From: Elysia chlorotica
Taxonomy: Eukaryota; Mollusca; Gastropoda; Plakobranchidae
Reading direction: 5' to 3'
NCBI GenBank assembly: GCA_003991915.1
Contig: RQTK01000288.1
Coordinates: forward strand, 306,387-370,386
DNA length: 64,000 bases
Within the stretch, counting starts at the first letter, position 1. Each line of letters begins with the position of its first letter. Both the position numbers and the translations under genes were made by a program. The notes beneath the pieces are model-generated. The model worked only from the letters and a program-made list of their open reading frames with translations, was not told where the DNA came from and ran no database searches. Below are positions 11,801 to 26,500 of the stretch, in pieces.

Positions 11801-14800
11801 TTTATAAAGTTCACTCCATATCATCATCCTATATGAGTATGTCTTATTTCTGGTGTTTCTGTACATATTCTCTCAGACAGTCTCTGCCAAACATTTACTG
11901 CGCTATCTAACCATTGTGTCGACCCCAGAGGGAGGAATTGAGTAAGTATATTAGTCTTCATTTCTTTTGTCTTTGAAAAAAAAATGTTATAATGTTTTGG
12001 ATTGAATGACAGTCTTCATGGGAAAAGCTAAAGATTCATGAATGCATGAATCTTTCTAGGTATATAAACTAGGCTTTTAAATTTAAAAAAAAAACTTTTT
12101 TTCTTTGTACAGATAACATTGATCGATTTCTTTAAAATTTTGTGCATATTTAGGACAGAGTGATACCTGAGAAAGTTTTTTACCAGCCTACTCAGCCTAA
12201 CTATCAACAATCCAGACCGGTCTAAACGCAACTAACAATTCAATCATATAGCACACTTTGATTCTTGCAAATTTTTGTTTTTCTTTGGACTCTACCTTTT
12301 TTTTTGAACCCTTGTATGTATTTGTCTTTAGGTCTTGGATTTTAAAAGGGCAGAAAATCAAAAATTTCACTTGGATTATTTTATCCTTAAACTATAGTTT
12401 GTGTTTTATGGACTTAAAAATTTTAAAATGTCTCTATTACTATTGGTTATTGGTATTTACTAGAATGTTTTTAAATGTCACCTTTGTAGGCTCTGCAACT
12501 GAGAACAATCTATTTTTATTTTTATTTCATAATATGAAATTCTGACAATTCTGATACCACCACAAGTGTCACAGCTAAAGTTGTTTCAAGAATATCTAGG
12601 TCTTCCTAGTGTAAAGAGGGTGTGCATTTTTCCTTGATCAGTTTATGAGCTAGTAATAGTAATCATTTAATTAAGAGTATGAAAAAATCAGGTAGGAATT
12701 TACGGTGTTTAATCTGCCATAACGCAGTATAGAAACAAATGTCAGGCCGTTCTAATGCTTTCAGAGTTCATGGCAAGTTCATTCTAATTTTTTACAAGAA
12801 GAATTTATAAAGTTCACCTCATATCATCATCCTATATGAGTATGTCTTATTTCTGGTGTTTCTGTACATATTCTCTCAGACAGTCTCTGCCAAACATTTA
12901 CTGCGCTATCTAACCATTGTGTCGACCCCAGAGGGAGGAATTGAGTAAGTATATTAGTCTGATATTTTATGTTTATTAAAACAAACAGGTTTGACTGATA
13001 ATAAATTAAATATGTTCGATTAAACGGGAGATATTCATTACAACAACAGCATTTATAATACTTATCGTGTCATAGATTTTGTAATTCCCTAACAAAATTG
13101 TCTCAAGCCTTTTTGAGGGAAATGATAATATCAAGAAACATCATTCTTAGCTTTTGTGGCTCAATGGTAAGCCCAGTATTCATCTCAATGGGGCCTTCAT
13201 TTCTTTTGTCTTTGAAAAAAAAATGTTATAATGTTTTGGATTGAATGACAGTCTTCATGGGAAAAGCTAAAGATTCATGAATGCATGAATCTTTCTTTGT
13301 ATTTCTTTAAAATTGCATGCATATTTAGGAACAAATGATACCTCATAATATGAAATTCTGACAATTCTGATTCCATACTTCTCCTTGATAGTTACATATT
13401 TATTTCACTAAACCCTCAACTCTTTCAAGAGACCATTTAATATTTCCTTTTTCTGTTTTTTCCACCAGCCTGGACACCAGTGTCCCCGCCAGTGTGATTG
13501 AAAGGCGGGTCTTGGACTCGAACCCACTGCTAGAGGCCTTCGGTAACTTGTCATTTTGTCACACTATTTCTTACCTGAAGTCTGATATTGCTATATTTCC
13601 TGTTTGCTCCTTCCTTTAGCAAGATAAACAAAATGTACATGTATACATGTTGGCATTTTCAACAATATATTTAAATTGTTCCTAATTTGTTAGAAGTGTG
13701 TAAGATAAACTAAAAGAAAAATCACAAGCTAGACAACTAAAAATGTAATTTGTTTGCTTTTTTTTTTTTAAAGGATGATGTGCAAATTCAGATTAATTTT
13801 TTTCCCACTTTTAATATTTATTCATGCTCTTTTATCCATGTCTTTGACTGTATTAGGAAACGCAGCAACTCCCAGAAACGATAATAGTTCCAGATTCGGG
13901 AAGTTCATTCAACTGCAGTTTCACAGGTATGGAGCTAATAAGATCTAGTTCTGGGTTGCATTCGACAAGATATTTTTAAAGGGTTTTAAGGGTTTCCGTA
14001 TCTTGTAAGATAAGAGAGGTAAAATCCTGTAAAATCGTCAGACGTCAGTCCTGGGGCCTGTCCACAATATAAAGTCTATATAGTGCTGCCGCAAGACATT
14101 AAGCAACCAACTTGACTGCTGTCCTAAAACATACTTGTCTTTCAATCTCTCTCTCAACCGTTGCTGATGCTTTCTCACAGGAACGGGACCATACTGGGCG
14201 GGGTCATCCAGACCTACCTGCTGGAGAAAACGCGGGTTGTTCACCAGAGACAGGGCGAAAACAATTTCCACATCTTCTACCAGGTGAGGCAGGCTGTTAA
14301 CCCAGTCGGATAGAGAAGTAATGTTGGGTTAGCTTAACACAACCTATTTCCTGAGGCTGCTACCATGTTGGGTTAGCTTAACACAACCTATTTCCTGAGG
14401 CTGTTACCCCCAGTAGGATGGAGAAGTAGTGTTGGGTTAACTTTACATCACCTATTTCCTGAGGCTGTTACCCCAGTAGGATAGAGAAGTAATATTGGGT
14501 TAGCTTTACAGTACATATTTTTAAGAGGCTGCTACCCCAGTAGTATAGAGCAGTAATGTTGTGTTAGCTTAACACCACCTATTTCCCCAGGCATTCTATC
14601 TGAGGAAGAGGGGACCAGATGTGATTCGAACCACAGACCCCCTGCTTGACAGTTCAGGTTGTTAAGTGGACGAACTACTGGCTCTCCCAAACATCATTCT
14701 GATTCTTCTCCTCAATTGTTCAGTTTGAGATGATTAATGGTGAGCTGTCTGTGAAATCAGAAGCTTGAAATGTTATTCCCTCTTTACTTGAAACACAACT

Positions 14801-17800
14801 TGAATTTTGTTACATATTTGATTTTTTCTTAAATAGTAAAATGAACTTTAGGAACTTTCAGCAAGCATAGAGGCTTGTTTGGAGCTGGAACTGACAAGCT
14901 CATGTAGCTGTGGGACTCTATTATAAGGCCACAGTCTGATCAGACCATATAGTTGTTCTTGTTTGATCTCGCCCTAACCTCATCCGCTCTAAAACATTCT
15001 AAACATACACGTCTTTTTGTTTGTGTCAGCTTCTGGCCCTTCAGGAAGAGCGGCAAGTTCCGGACTTCCTCGCACCGATCAAGGCAGAGATTCAGGCCTC
15101 GAGGCTCGAGTGCTCTTTACTTCCTCAAGGTGACTACTCCTCTTATATTTTGCTGAGAATGTACTTGGGGTAACAAAGTTGTTGATGTTGGGCCTTAAGA
15201 CACAGAAATAAACAAAACCAGTAAACACTTTACAACTGGAATTTAAATGAGTATAATGTTTTTTCTGAGGAGTTGCTTTATAGGATTTTATTTTTTTTAA
15301 AGCTGTAAATCAAAAACCGTGTGATACAAGGAGTGTGTTTAGCGTGTGGTCAGTTTACTGAGCCTTCACATCAGTGTAAACAGTCCTATCCATACCTAAT
15401 AGTTAAATATGATAGCTCACTTTGACTCTCAATGCAAATGATTTTATAGTTCAGTTTACTTAGCCTGTTATTTTGGGAAACCTCAGTTTCTGTTTGCTAG
15501 TAGTCACTACAATACTACTAATTTTCCCCCACCACAGACCAGAGTCACTCCCTAACGACGACACTGAACGCCATGTCTGAGATAGGCATTGGTGCCGCTT
15601 CTCAGGTAGCCGTATTTCAGGTATGTACTTGCGTCTTTACATTTTGCAAAGTAACATTTTTTTTATTTTTTTTTGTGCTTCTTCTGATCTTTTTTTCGTA
15701 AAAAAAAAATTTTGCATCTAATCTTATGAAAGTCCCTTTTTTTCCTGTTGAAATTATTAGTTTCAGGCATTTCTATACTTTTAAAGTGAAATCTAAATTA
15801 TGAATTTTTTTGGTTTTTGGTATTGCTTTGTTTATTTGTTTTTGTCTTGGAATTTAAAACAATTAAAATAATTTTCTTGGGTTAGTTTCTTTTTAGGTTA
15901 AGTATTGTACTTTTTTTTTCCATCTAGACATTGCTCGCCATTTTGCACCTGACAACGTTGAAGTTTTTACCTGAGAGAGACGGAGAGTCCTCTGGCTATT
16001 CGGAGGATCAAGGTGAGGATGTGTCTCTAACATAACCTACTATAATAAGTACTCCATGGTCTCTAATCATTGAAGTTTCCATTATAAATATCAGTATCTT
16101 GGTCGTCAAGCAGGAATATTCAACATCTTTCTCTGAGCTGAATGTTATGTTAAATTCTATAGAAGGATTAAAGTGACTAGGGTGAGAATTCAAAGCTATC
16201 TATTTACTGGTTGTTTAGATGTTAGTATAATGTGACCAGCCGAGACAGGAGAAATGGTATCCTGTCTTTGTGTGGCAGCAGGATATATTTTTAGACTTTA
16301 TACTTGGGTCTTGTCCACGAGGTATCCTAGTTGCAGAATTTCGATGTTTAGTGATATTAATAAGGTTCCATCTACACTTGTTGCGCTTTTGAGAAAATGC
16401 AATGAAAAGTTTGGACATAACAGATTTAAGACTAGGCCATTGGTTCCACTGTTTCTTTCATTTTATAAGAGGGCTCACCATTAGATGATTTTGTACTGAT
16501 AAAACCTTATCATGCTGGTATCTCTAATTTCACCAAAACTTCATATTATACCTTTTTAATGTGACCACACGATTAGTCCAACAAGGTTTTTTATGTTTTT
16601 TTTCATTTATCATATGATGCAAAATCATTGTCTTATTTTAGGTTTCTGAAAGGAATCGATTTTGTGTGAAAGAGTATTGCAAAAGCTTTTCTTTCACTTC
16701 ATGAAATCATTAACATTGGCCAGTTGCTTGAAGTCCTTATATCATTTGAAACTGGTTCTTAGGTCATAGAGATTATAAAATTTAATAATTTGACTTCCTA
16801 TTGCTTTAATCTTTTGCCTGAGTTCTAGAAGAAATTGGCTGTGCCAATACTGTGCAGAAAGACAAGTTTCAAAACAGAATTAATGACACAAATTTATAAT
16901 ATTAATTTTTAAGAGTGAGGATTTATGTCTTGATTACTATGCAGCCAATCAGGCTAACTGAGAAGCCATTTAATTACCTCTTCATTGTAATAATGTTTCG
17001 GTTAAAACCTCGTTGCACTAGGCTCTGAAGAGGATAGACAAAGGCTGATAGGTGAGGCTAGTCTCTAGAGATGTAGACACAGAAGTTTTGCCCCCTCTCT
17101 GTGAATGCTGACTTGATTTACCATTGAACTTCTTTCTATTTAGTGAGAATCATGCTTGATTTCATTGCATACAGCAACATTTAAAAAGAGAAGTGACGTT
17201 TGCACATAACTTTTTTCTTACAGTAATTTGCAGAATATTGCATTTATTTTGGTCAATGAATATCTATACTCAATTGGACAGAGAAAGAAAACCTGTTGTT
17301 TTTTTAATGTAAAAATGCCAATTTGACATAGATTTTTTCAACACTTTATGAGGATAGTTCTTCAAAGACACTTTGCAGAGAAAGTATTGTACCTTACAAC
17401 ATGATGCATGTAACACATTGTTTACGTTTATTAGCACGTAAGACAATATAAAAATAACGAGTGCATGCTTCTCTGCAGATGAAACCCCTGCTGAGCTTGG
17501 TACATTTTCCAATTTGTTAAACTCCCTCTGTTTGGAGACTGATTTTACAGAATGTGAAGTCACAGGGGTGATCAGGCACATGTGGGGTTTTGAATTTATG
17601 AGGCTTTTATAGAGTGTTAAGGAGCTTAAAATTTAAAAAAAAAAAAAAAAAAATTATGTCTTTCATTTTTGGAGCTGGAGCCAATTTTTTTTTAATTTAA
17701 AATAAAAAAAGGTCAGTATATAGTTACTCTCTGATTAGAGGATTCCAGCTCAAAAATGATATAAGTGACTTATGCCTGATTCTCCCTGGTTGCCTCACAA

Positions 17801-20800
17801 CTGAGCATTATGGGGCCCAGACTTGGTTGCTCAAAAGACTATTGTTTTGATTAAGAAAAAAAAGTCAGAATGTATGCAACATTTGAACTGGATTAATAAA
17901 ATAATTTCATAATTTCACCTCACAAAAAAAAATGTAATTTTCCTGGACATAGGTTTTGCCTAAGTTTGGGTATACTATGACTAGATTTTCTTGAGCATGT
18001 CTGGCTGACCCCTGGACTTCGTGAAAAAAATGTTTTTTTTCCCATTTCAAATTGCATTTTTGTTTGAATAAATTTTTCTCTCTTTTATTTTTCGTAGTTT
18101 TCTTCATAGTTTTCCAATGAAAGTGATTGTGACAGTGTGTCTGTTTTATTTAATAGAGCTGAATAATTTGTTTGACTGATTACATTTTCTAAATATTGTT
18201 TTATGAAATATCTCTTGCTATTTTACTTTTTTTTTTTTTTTTACTACTTTAATGTTTTTTGTATTGCTATTAGTTTTTTTTTTTGTTGTTTTTTTTGTGT
18301 TAGCTGTTGCCTGAAATGGACAAACGTTTTTGCATCTTTTTTTGTTTTGTTTTTTTGTTATGTGAGATTCCATTATATTTGTGTGGTTTAAAAAAATCCT
18401 CTTGTGTTCATATAAAATCCTACTCTATGATTATATTATGGCAGGAAGAGGTTATTTAAAAAAGGCAACTGAACCTTGAGAAATTATGTTGAATTATCTT
18501 CCTTTTTAATTGAATTAAACCTTTGGGTTTTGTAATATATAATTATTTGAACTGATTCATTAATTATGTTTTACAATATACATATGTTTACAATCTTGAT
18601 AGAATATTATTCACCTTTTCACATTGCATGATTTTAGACCTATTCCTTGTGTGCACACTTTTTAAAAGGAATTTATTTTCAATACATGTAATTGATAAGG
18701 CACAGACTTTGATATTCATTATTTTAAAGTGGAAGGTTTGCAGATTAATACAAAAAGGTGCTATCACAAGAGCGTATCAACCTGCACAACATGTGTGCGG
18801 TGTGGCACAAAAACGTTGATTTATTATGTCACTTCATACAACATTTTTTTTTTTTAATTAATGTTTCACAAACAAGTTATCATTTTCTACGCACTTTTGT
18901 AAAGTTATCAGTAGAAAGTTTTGCTTTATTCCTTATTTTTATGTATAACAAATTTATATTTTTCTCATTTAGGATAAGATCAACTGTTAGGCTGCCTACA
19001 AGAGGTTTGTCTAAGCACATTCCACTGTACTTTAACACTCTGCCTTTTTTTTTTCTCTCCATTACGCGGAGGCTGTCCAAGCCAAGATGTTAAGAAATCA
19101 AACCAAACCATAATATACAGTGCAATCCGCTTGTATTCAACTTTAATATGTTGATTTTACCTTTGTGTTGATCCGTATCGTTAACCCCAACCTTCTTTCT
19201 GTACGTTATTACCCAAGAGATATGTTGATGTTTGGATGTCTTGATTCTAATTTTAGTCGCCTTGTGACATTGACTTATCAGTGCAATATAGTCGACTGTG
19301 GTGTGCTTTGACGCTCTGATTTTTTCACGTTTCCCCTGCCATTACTCACCATTTCTCAGAGACTGTGCTTTGACGCTCTGCTTTTTTCATGTTTCCCCTA
19401 CCATTACTCACCATTACTCAGAGACTGTGCGCGCCAAGGAGGAGAGCGCTCGCCTGCTCGGTGTGTGTTCCCAGAGGCTCCACCACAGCCTGCTCAACCG
19501 CAGCATCGTCAGCGGCGACAACAGCCACTCGGGGACCCGGCGCAGCGTGTTCCAGAAGCCAGTGATGGTGGCCGAGGCCGAGAGCAGGCGAGACTGTCTG
19601 GCCATGCTGCTCTACTCAAGGTCAGTGTTCAAAGGGTTAATTATTAGTTCTCTCTCTCACTCTCTCTCTCTCTTTCTCTCTATATGTTAAAATTGCAATT
19701 CTACAAGATTATAAAAGTTTATACATTTCTAAAGCATTTAATTTTAAACTCAAAATACGTAACTCCTGTATTATACTTTTTTATCTTTTTGCTCTTTAAC
19801 GGGGAGTTTTGTAACTTTAAAGCATATTTTATCAAATTAAGTTGTTCACAGTTTTTTCCTTTCTAATAAACATATGATTTTCTGGAACTACTTACTATAT
19901 TTGACAAAACTTAAGAAAAAAATGGTTTCGGTCTGAAGTCTTCCATTTACTAAGAAAAGTTGTACTTGTCAATTTATGGCCCTTTTTTCCAACCACACAC
20001 ATACCTTTAAGCGTTCTGTAACCTTTTCCCATCAAGTCGTACACATGTTGTGCTGGTTGATACACTCTTGTCCTAGTACCTTATTGTATCAATCTGCACG
20101 CCTTTCATTTCAAAAGAATAAAAATCAAAGCTTATAACTTTTCAATTTTTTTTAAATTCCCCAATAGTGCACACTCAAGGAATAGACCTAAAATCATGTC
20201 ATGTGAAAAGGTTAAACTTCTTACATACTTGTATGTGGTTTTGAAGTTTTACAAAAATAGCATAACATTACTAAAGTTGTGTCTACTTTATTACACCTTA
20301 AAAATGTTTTATGGGTTGCATGGTTTCACATACATTTTTCTGTTTCTCTTCAGACTTTTTGACTGGCTTGTGGCCTTCATAAACCACCAGATAAAGGTTG
20401 AGAGTTTTGACCACAGCATAGGTATGATCAAAGTTGATCTTGATGCTTTAAGATTTTATTTCTAAACTATTAATTAAATAAGGAACTTGTTCTGAATTTA
20501 CTTTTAATTTTTTTAGTTGGTAATGTAAATCATAGTAACAGACTTGTATTTATTTAATTATGTGGGTGAGCGTGTGTTTTGGATGCAGACGTGTATGTGA
20601 GTTTGTATATGAGCCATATAATTGTGGATGTAAGTTTATGTACACCAAGAGAAATTTTCCATTTTTGGTCAATAAAGATTTTTATTATAATTATATTACA
20701 GAATATTGAACGTTTTTTTTTTCTCTTCAAGTTTGTTTGTTTGTTGTTTCCTTGACCCTAGGCTTGCTCGACATCTACGGCTTTGAAGCTTTTGAAGAGA

Positions 20801-23543
20801 ACAGTCTGGAGCAGCTGTGTATCAACTACGCCAACGAGCGGCTGCAGCAGCACTACGTGACGCACTTCCTGCGAGATCTCCAGGTACTCAGCGGCGGTTT
20901 ATAATGATGATAGTAATAATGATAATAATAATAGTCATAATAATAATAATAATAATAATAATGATGATGATACAGATGATTAATACAGTGTCAAATCCAA
21001 TAAACTTAGCTCATGGCGCTTTTAATTTAACATTGAAATCTCAGTCAAAAAGAACATGACATAGAACATAGAAAATAATAATATTCTTTCAAAATAAAAG
21101 CATTCATGCCGTGTAGTAACCTCCAAGGGACCTGGAAAACTTTAACCCAGAAAGAGAAAGAGAGAGCTCCTCTTTTTCTCCCTGCAAAGAAGTTTTCTTA
21201 GTTTTGTATTTCTGATGAGTATGGTCATATAGTTATCAATGCGTTGTTTTTAATTGAATTCATGTAACTATGTTCAGATTTCCAACAAAAAAGTCTGCAG
21301 TTGGTTTTTTTTTTTTATAGATTTAGAACATCTCTGTTAATTTATTTACTTTTTTTTATAAAATCAACATCCTTCCTCTGGTAGCATAATTGTTTGTTAG
21401 TTTAGTGTGACCAGCAGAGACTTAAGTCCTTAAACAACATGTTCAAGTGAAATTTTCTCTCAAAGGGAGAAAAAAAAGACTTTATTCCCTTAAATCACCT
21501 ATGTATTGTGATGAACTTGGTATACACATAAAATATATATATATAATACGAAACCACCTTAACTGCAGACTACTAGGCCAAGCTGTTGGGAGTTACATTC
21601 TAATACTTTCTGTTCCAGAGGGAGTACGAGTCAGAAGGAATTGTGTGGACGAGCATCCCTTACACGGATAACAAGCTGTGCGTGGATGCGCTGGACGGAT
21701 CGACGGGGGTGTTTGGTGTGTTGAATGAGGTACGTCCAGTCATTCGTCTCTCTCTTTCTCTGTCTCCCTGTCTACATGCAGTGACAAAGGTTTTGTGGGT
21801 TTTTTTTAAACACCTTTTCTAATCACATTGCATATGTGGAAGGTAAGATAAAATAAGGAGATAATGCGTTATCGATCCTATTAAGAGAGATTGCAACTGA
21901 TTTGTTCATTTACACTAAAAATAATTTGTTGATGGTCATCATCATGTTGTGGTCGGCACCCAGCACAGCGCCCTGACAATACGTTCAGTGTGATCACTGA
22001 TAAGGTGTGCTTTGTGGACGTCCTGCTGCCATATTCCTTTTTAATCAAAGGGATAGGAATAACCACCATGTTATTCTAGATTATATTGTAAAGGGTCTGG
22101 TTGAGTTGAGTTGGTTACTTTGCATCTAACTTCAGCACTATATAGGTTACAATGTGGATGGGTGCTAAGTCTAATATCTAAAAAATAAACGTGCTGCCAT
22201 ACTGCATGAATAATACCTTGACTCTTCAGCCAGTCACAATATACTGACACAGACCCAACCAGTAGGGAACAAAATCGAAAAAATAAAATCGTTGACTTAT
22301 GGCAAGTTTTAAACTAGGAAACTCCCAATTATGAAACAATGTTTTACCACAAATGCGAAGGAAGGTATTTAATTTTAATAAACATATCTGTTTTGTGTTT
22401 GTTTGGTTTGTTGTTGTTTTTTTTTAGAGAAGAAGAAGAAGAAGAAGAAGACCGTTAGGTATAATATACTTTTAGATGCAGTCATCAAAAACAAGGTGGC
22501 TAATACAAACCTGCCAATATTTTATTGCCTTTTTAAAATCCCATATGTTGACTTGTAGGTATTCATAATTTAAGATGCACTCACCAAAAGTAAGGTCACT
22601 ACAACAAACCTAATGATATTTTCACACCGTTGTAAAATCCCACATGTTGACTTGTAGGTATATATATACTTTTAGATGCAGTCATCAAAAACAAGGTCAC
22701 AACAGCAAAACTGGGAATATTTTATTGCCTTTTTAAAATCCCATATCCCATATACTTTTAGATCTGGTCACTCAAAAACTAATAATATGTTCTACCTTTC
22801 CAAATGTCATAATATTATTATCCTGACCTGTAAGTATAAATACACTGTGTATTGTGCTTCAGATTGTTTCAAACTCTTTTTTTTTTTGGAATTTAGAATG
22901 ACTTTTTTTTTAATACATTTTCTATCAGGGGAACTATATAGGTTTCTTAAAAAGTACTAAAATGTAAATGTGTACCCTATATAGTTCTACTTTCTAAAGG
23001 TATATAAGTCCATATTGTTTGAATCGCATTTCTTGTATACAATGTAATCCCCTGTTTAGAGTGTCAATTCAAAAAGATGAAAGAAGAAGGGGAGAATACT
23101 ATGTAAACTCAAATATGCAATATTGTCTGGATAATCCTTTCTCCATAAAAACTGACACTTTTTACAATTTGTAATGTCTGACAGTGTATAATTGCAAATG
23201 GGTTACACCTGTATTTGAAATGCTCAATTTATTTTTCTCTCACTTAGGTATTGATGTAGTTATATCAAATCAAATGTATCTGTGCGAGCAAGGCTTATCT
23301 TATCTTGGTTTGTTGCTGCTTGTCTCCGCAGGACCATATTCCGCCAGAGCTGATTTCTCTGCTCCACTCGAGCAGCAACGGCTTCGTCCTCCAGCTGTTC
23401 GCAGACTGCCAGTCACCGTCGCCAGAGACCAAAGCTTCCCACGTCGTCAAGTCGCACAGGAAAAAAACCGTATTGACGAGTTTTAAGGTAAAAAGTAAAA
23501 GCAATCTTTGGGACTGGGCACTATACAAGTGACTTATTATAAT

Positions 23544-23574
<31 letters not shown>

Positions 23575-26500
23575 CAGCAGCAGCAGCTCCATCAGCAGTA
23601 GTGGTACTACTACTATATTGTGTGAGGAAATGAAAAGCAGAGGGACAATTACTGTTTTCCCACCCACTTAAATTTATATTTTTCAATAACGATATAGATA
23701 TGAGTCAGCTTATTTGGCCTTCAGTACGGAAAGTTCTAAATAGCGGGATGAGGACTACATGGTCAATTTGCTAACATTACAGTATTTCACACAGTAGACC
23801 AAAACAACACTGACCCTTTATAAGGATCTTTAATTCATTTGCCGTCTATCTGTTCTATATCAAGAAAAACCGGCTGTGCCAAATTTTTTACATTTTAATT
23901 TTTAAATCAATTCCATTAGAAAAAAAAAACAGTTTTCAAAGTTTCTTTCGTTTTTGTAAAAACTCAGACCATTATGTACAGTTAGGAACGTGACGCAATA
24001 TTTAAGTCTGATCTATGCCGTTCCCGTGGACAGAGTTCCCTGGACAGCCTGCTAGCCAGCCTCGCCCAGTCAGACGTCCACTACATCCGCTGCATCAAGC
24101 CCAACCCTCACGGTCAGCCTGACGAGTTTGACCGGGCCTTCGTCCTGCAGCAGCTGCGAGCGTGCGGCATCATCCAGACAGTGGACATCTGTAGGAGGGG
24201 CTACCCCGCCAGGTGAGACATAGTGTATCCAGACAGTGGACATCTGTAGGAGGGGCTACCCCGCCAGGTGAGACATAGTGTATCCAGACAGATTATTATT
24301 ATTATTATCATTATTATTATTATTATTGTTATTATTATTATTATCATCATTATTATTATCATTACTATTACTATATTGTGTGAGTAAATGAAAAGCAGAG
24401 GAACCGTTACTGTTTTCCCACCACTCAAATTTATATTTTTTAGATGAAGACTACCTGGTCACTTTGCTAACATAACAGACTGTCAGTTTCACGCAGTAGA
24501 CCAAAACACTGACCCATTATAAGGATCTTTTACTAACTCCCTGTCTATTTGTTCTATATAAAAACAAACAGGCTGTGCAAAATTTTTTACATTTTAATTT
24601 TTAAATCACCTACATTAACAAGAAAAAAACAATATTCCAATTTTTTTCGTTTTTGTATAAACTTCTGATTTTGAGATAGACCATTATGTTAGGTACTTGA
24701 CGCCATAATTAAGTCTGATTTATGCCGTTCCCTCGGGCAGAGTTCCCTGGACAGCCTGCTAGCCAGCCTAGCCCAGTCAGACGTCCACTACATCCGCTGT
24801 ATCAAGCCCAACCCCTACGGTCAGCCTGACCAGTTTGACCGGGCCTTCGTCCTGCAGCAGCTGCGAGCGTGTGGCATCATCCAGACAGTGGACATCTGTA
24901 GGAGGGGCTACCCCGCCAGGTGAGACATAGTGTATTGGTCAGTTTGATCTAGTGTAGGATATCTGGATAGTGGACATGTGAAGGGCGGGCACCGTGCAAG
25001 CTTGTGTATCAGTTACAATGTATCCAGGTAGGGGACAGATGTAGGAGGGACAACCTTGCACTCATACTCGGACTGAGGTGCAAGAAAGTAAAAATAATAT
25101 TTCATGAATCTTGCTTTGCCTAGGTTTCCTGAAGAACCATCTGTTAAGGCAGGGGCATTAGTTGAGGCTCAAGTCACAGATTTTGTGCTCTTAATACAAA
25201 GTACTAACCCTTTGAGCCACTGGTCAATCTCACAGGCCGGAATTTCGTTAATTCATCAGACAGACTTACTTCTGAAAAAGAGCCGTAAAAATGGACTTTT
25301 TTGTTGTTTAAACAGATGTTTTATTCAGCATATGATGAAAAAAGCTTTTAGATTGAAAATTGAATCAATTAATTACTGTCTCTAAAACATACCTCATACC
25401 ATAAAAATTAAATAAAACCTTCCATAAGTTTTAAAAAATCACCTATTTCTTCCAGATCATCTGAAAGTCATAAGTTTTCAACTCCTCATTTCTCATACAG
25501 GATGACCTATAAAGATTTTGTACGGCGATATAAAGTGTTTACACGCATGAAAAAAGATCTAGATAAGATTTTGAGCTCTCAGCCTAACCCAACGCCGTGC
25601 GGAGATTCTGCGGAAACAAACAAAGAGAATCTGAGAAATGATGGGGAGTCTTTCACAGCGACTGTGGAGAGGCATATCTCTAAACTGGAGAAAACGTCTA
25701 ATGGTAATTTGAGGCTTAACGAGTTAGTGTGTTCCATTTTTTCATTATGTTAAGAATAATGCCATGCCAAGTTGCGTCTGTTGAAGTGTCATTGCAAAGA
25801 CAATGTATTATTTACAGTCACAATTTTGCTATTGATAAAACAAAAATATCATTTTAGTTGCATATTTCCTCCTCTTGTTTTTTATTCTCCTTTGATCTCC
25901 CTTTTTGTTATTTAATTTTCAAATTGTATTTTTTTTTAATCAATAGCCATAATATTTTGCCATTGAAACTATTTCTAATATGAATAATAAATTTTAAGTC
26001 AAAGGAATCTTTTGTTTTTCAAGCACTTTCCTCAGACAGGGATGTATGATTTACAGTCGCAATTTTGCTAATGATAAAAAATAATATATCATTTAAGTTG
26101 CATATTCCCTCCTCTGTTTTTTATTTTTCTTTGATCTCCCTCATTCTTGTTAATTTTTCAAATTTTTATTTTTTTAATGACCAGCCATATTTTTCTGTTA
26201 AAACTATTTCTAATATCAATAATCAATTTTTGGACAAGGAACCTTTTGGTCTTCAAGCACTTTCCTCAGATAGGGATAACTATTGCCAAGACTCATTCAT
26301 GAAAAAATCTAATAAGTAGTTACCTTTTTCATAAAACAAATGATTCTTAGATAAACAAAGTACACAGTTGGGTTATTTATTGAGCCCATTTTGTCACGTC
26401 AGTTGTGTAACATCTTATCCTATTTCTAAAATACTGAATTCTATAATATTGTGAGGATTTTCAAAATGACATGGGCCATTGTACAACTGAGGTTTACTAT

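Larger units (their letters stand above)
11567..13371 (+). repeat. Tandem duplication of about 1 kb with MYO19 exon 6
   Basis: Both units start accacaagtgtcacagctaa and end near gaaattctgacaattctgat. Unit B has lost part of unit A and gained about 190 bp (13000-13190). The exon is invariant while the introns differ. Confidence 0.82.
23617..24919 (+). repeat. Tandem duplication of about 0.7 kb with MYO19 exon 18
   Basis: Intron stretches such as aaatgaaaagcagagg, cagtagaccaaaaca and tatgccgttccc occur before both exon copies. An (ATT)n array separates the units. Confidence 0.82.

Noticed and set aside
25130..25250. tRNA-like sequence on the minus strand in a MYO19 intron
   Set aside because: No clear anticodon stem or B box; too weak to call.
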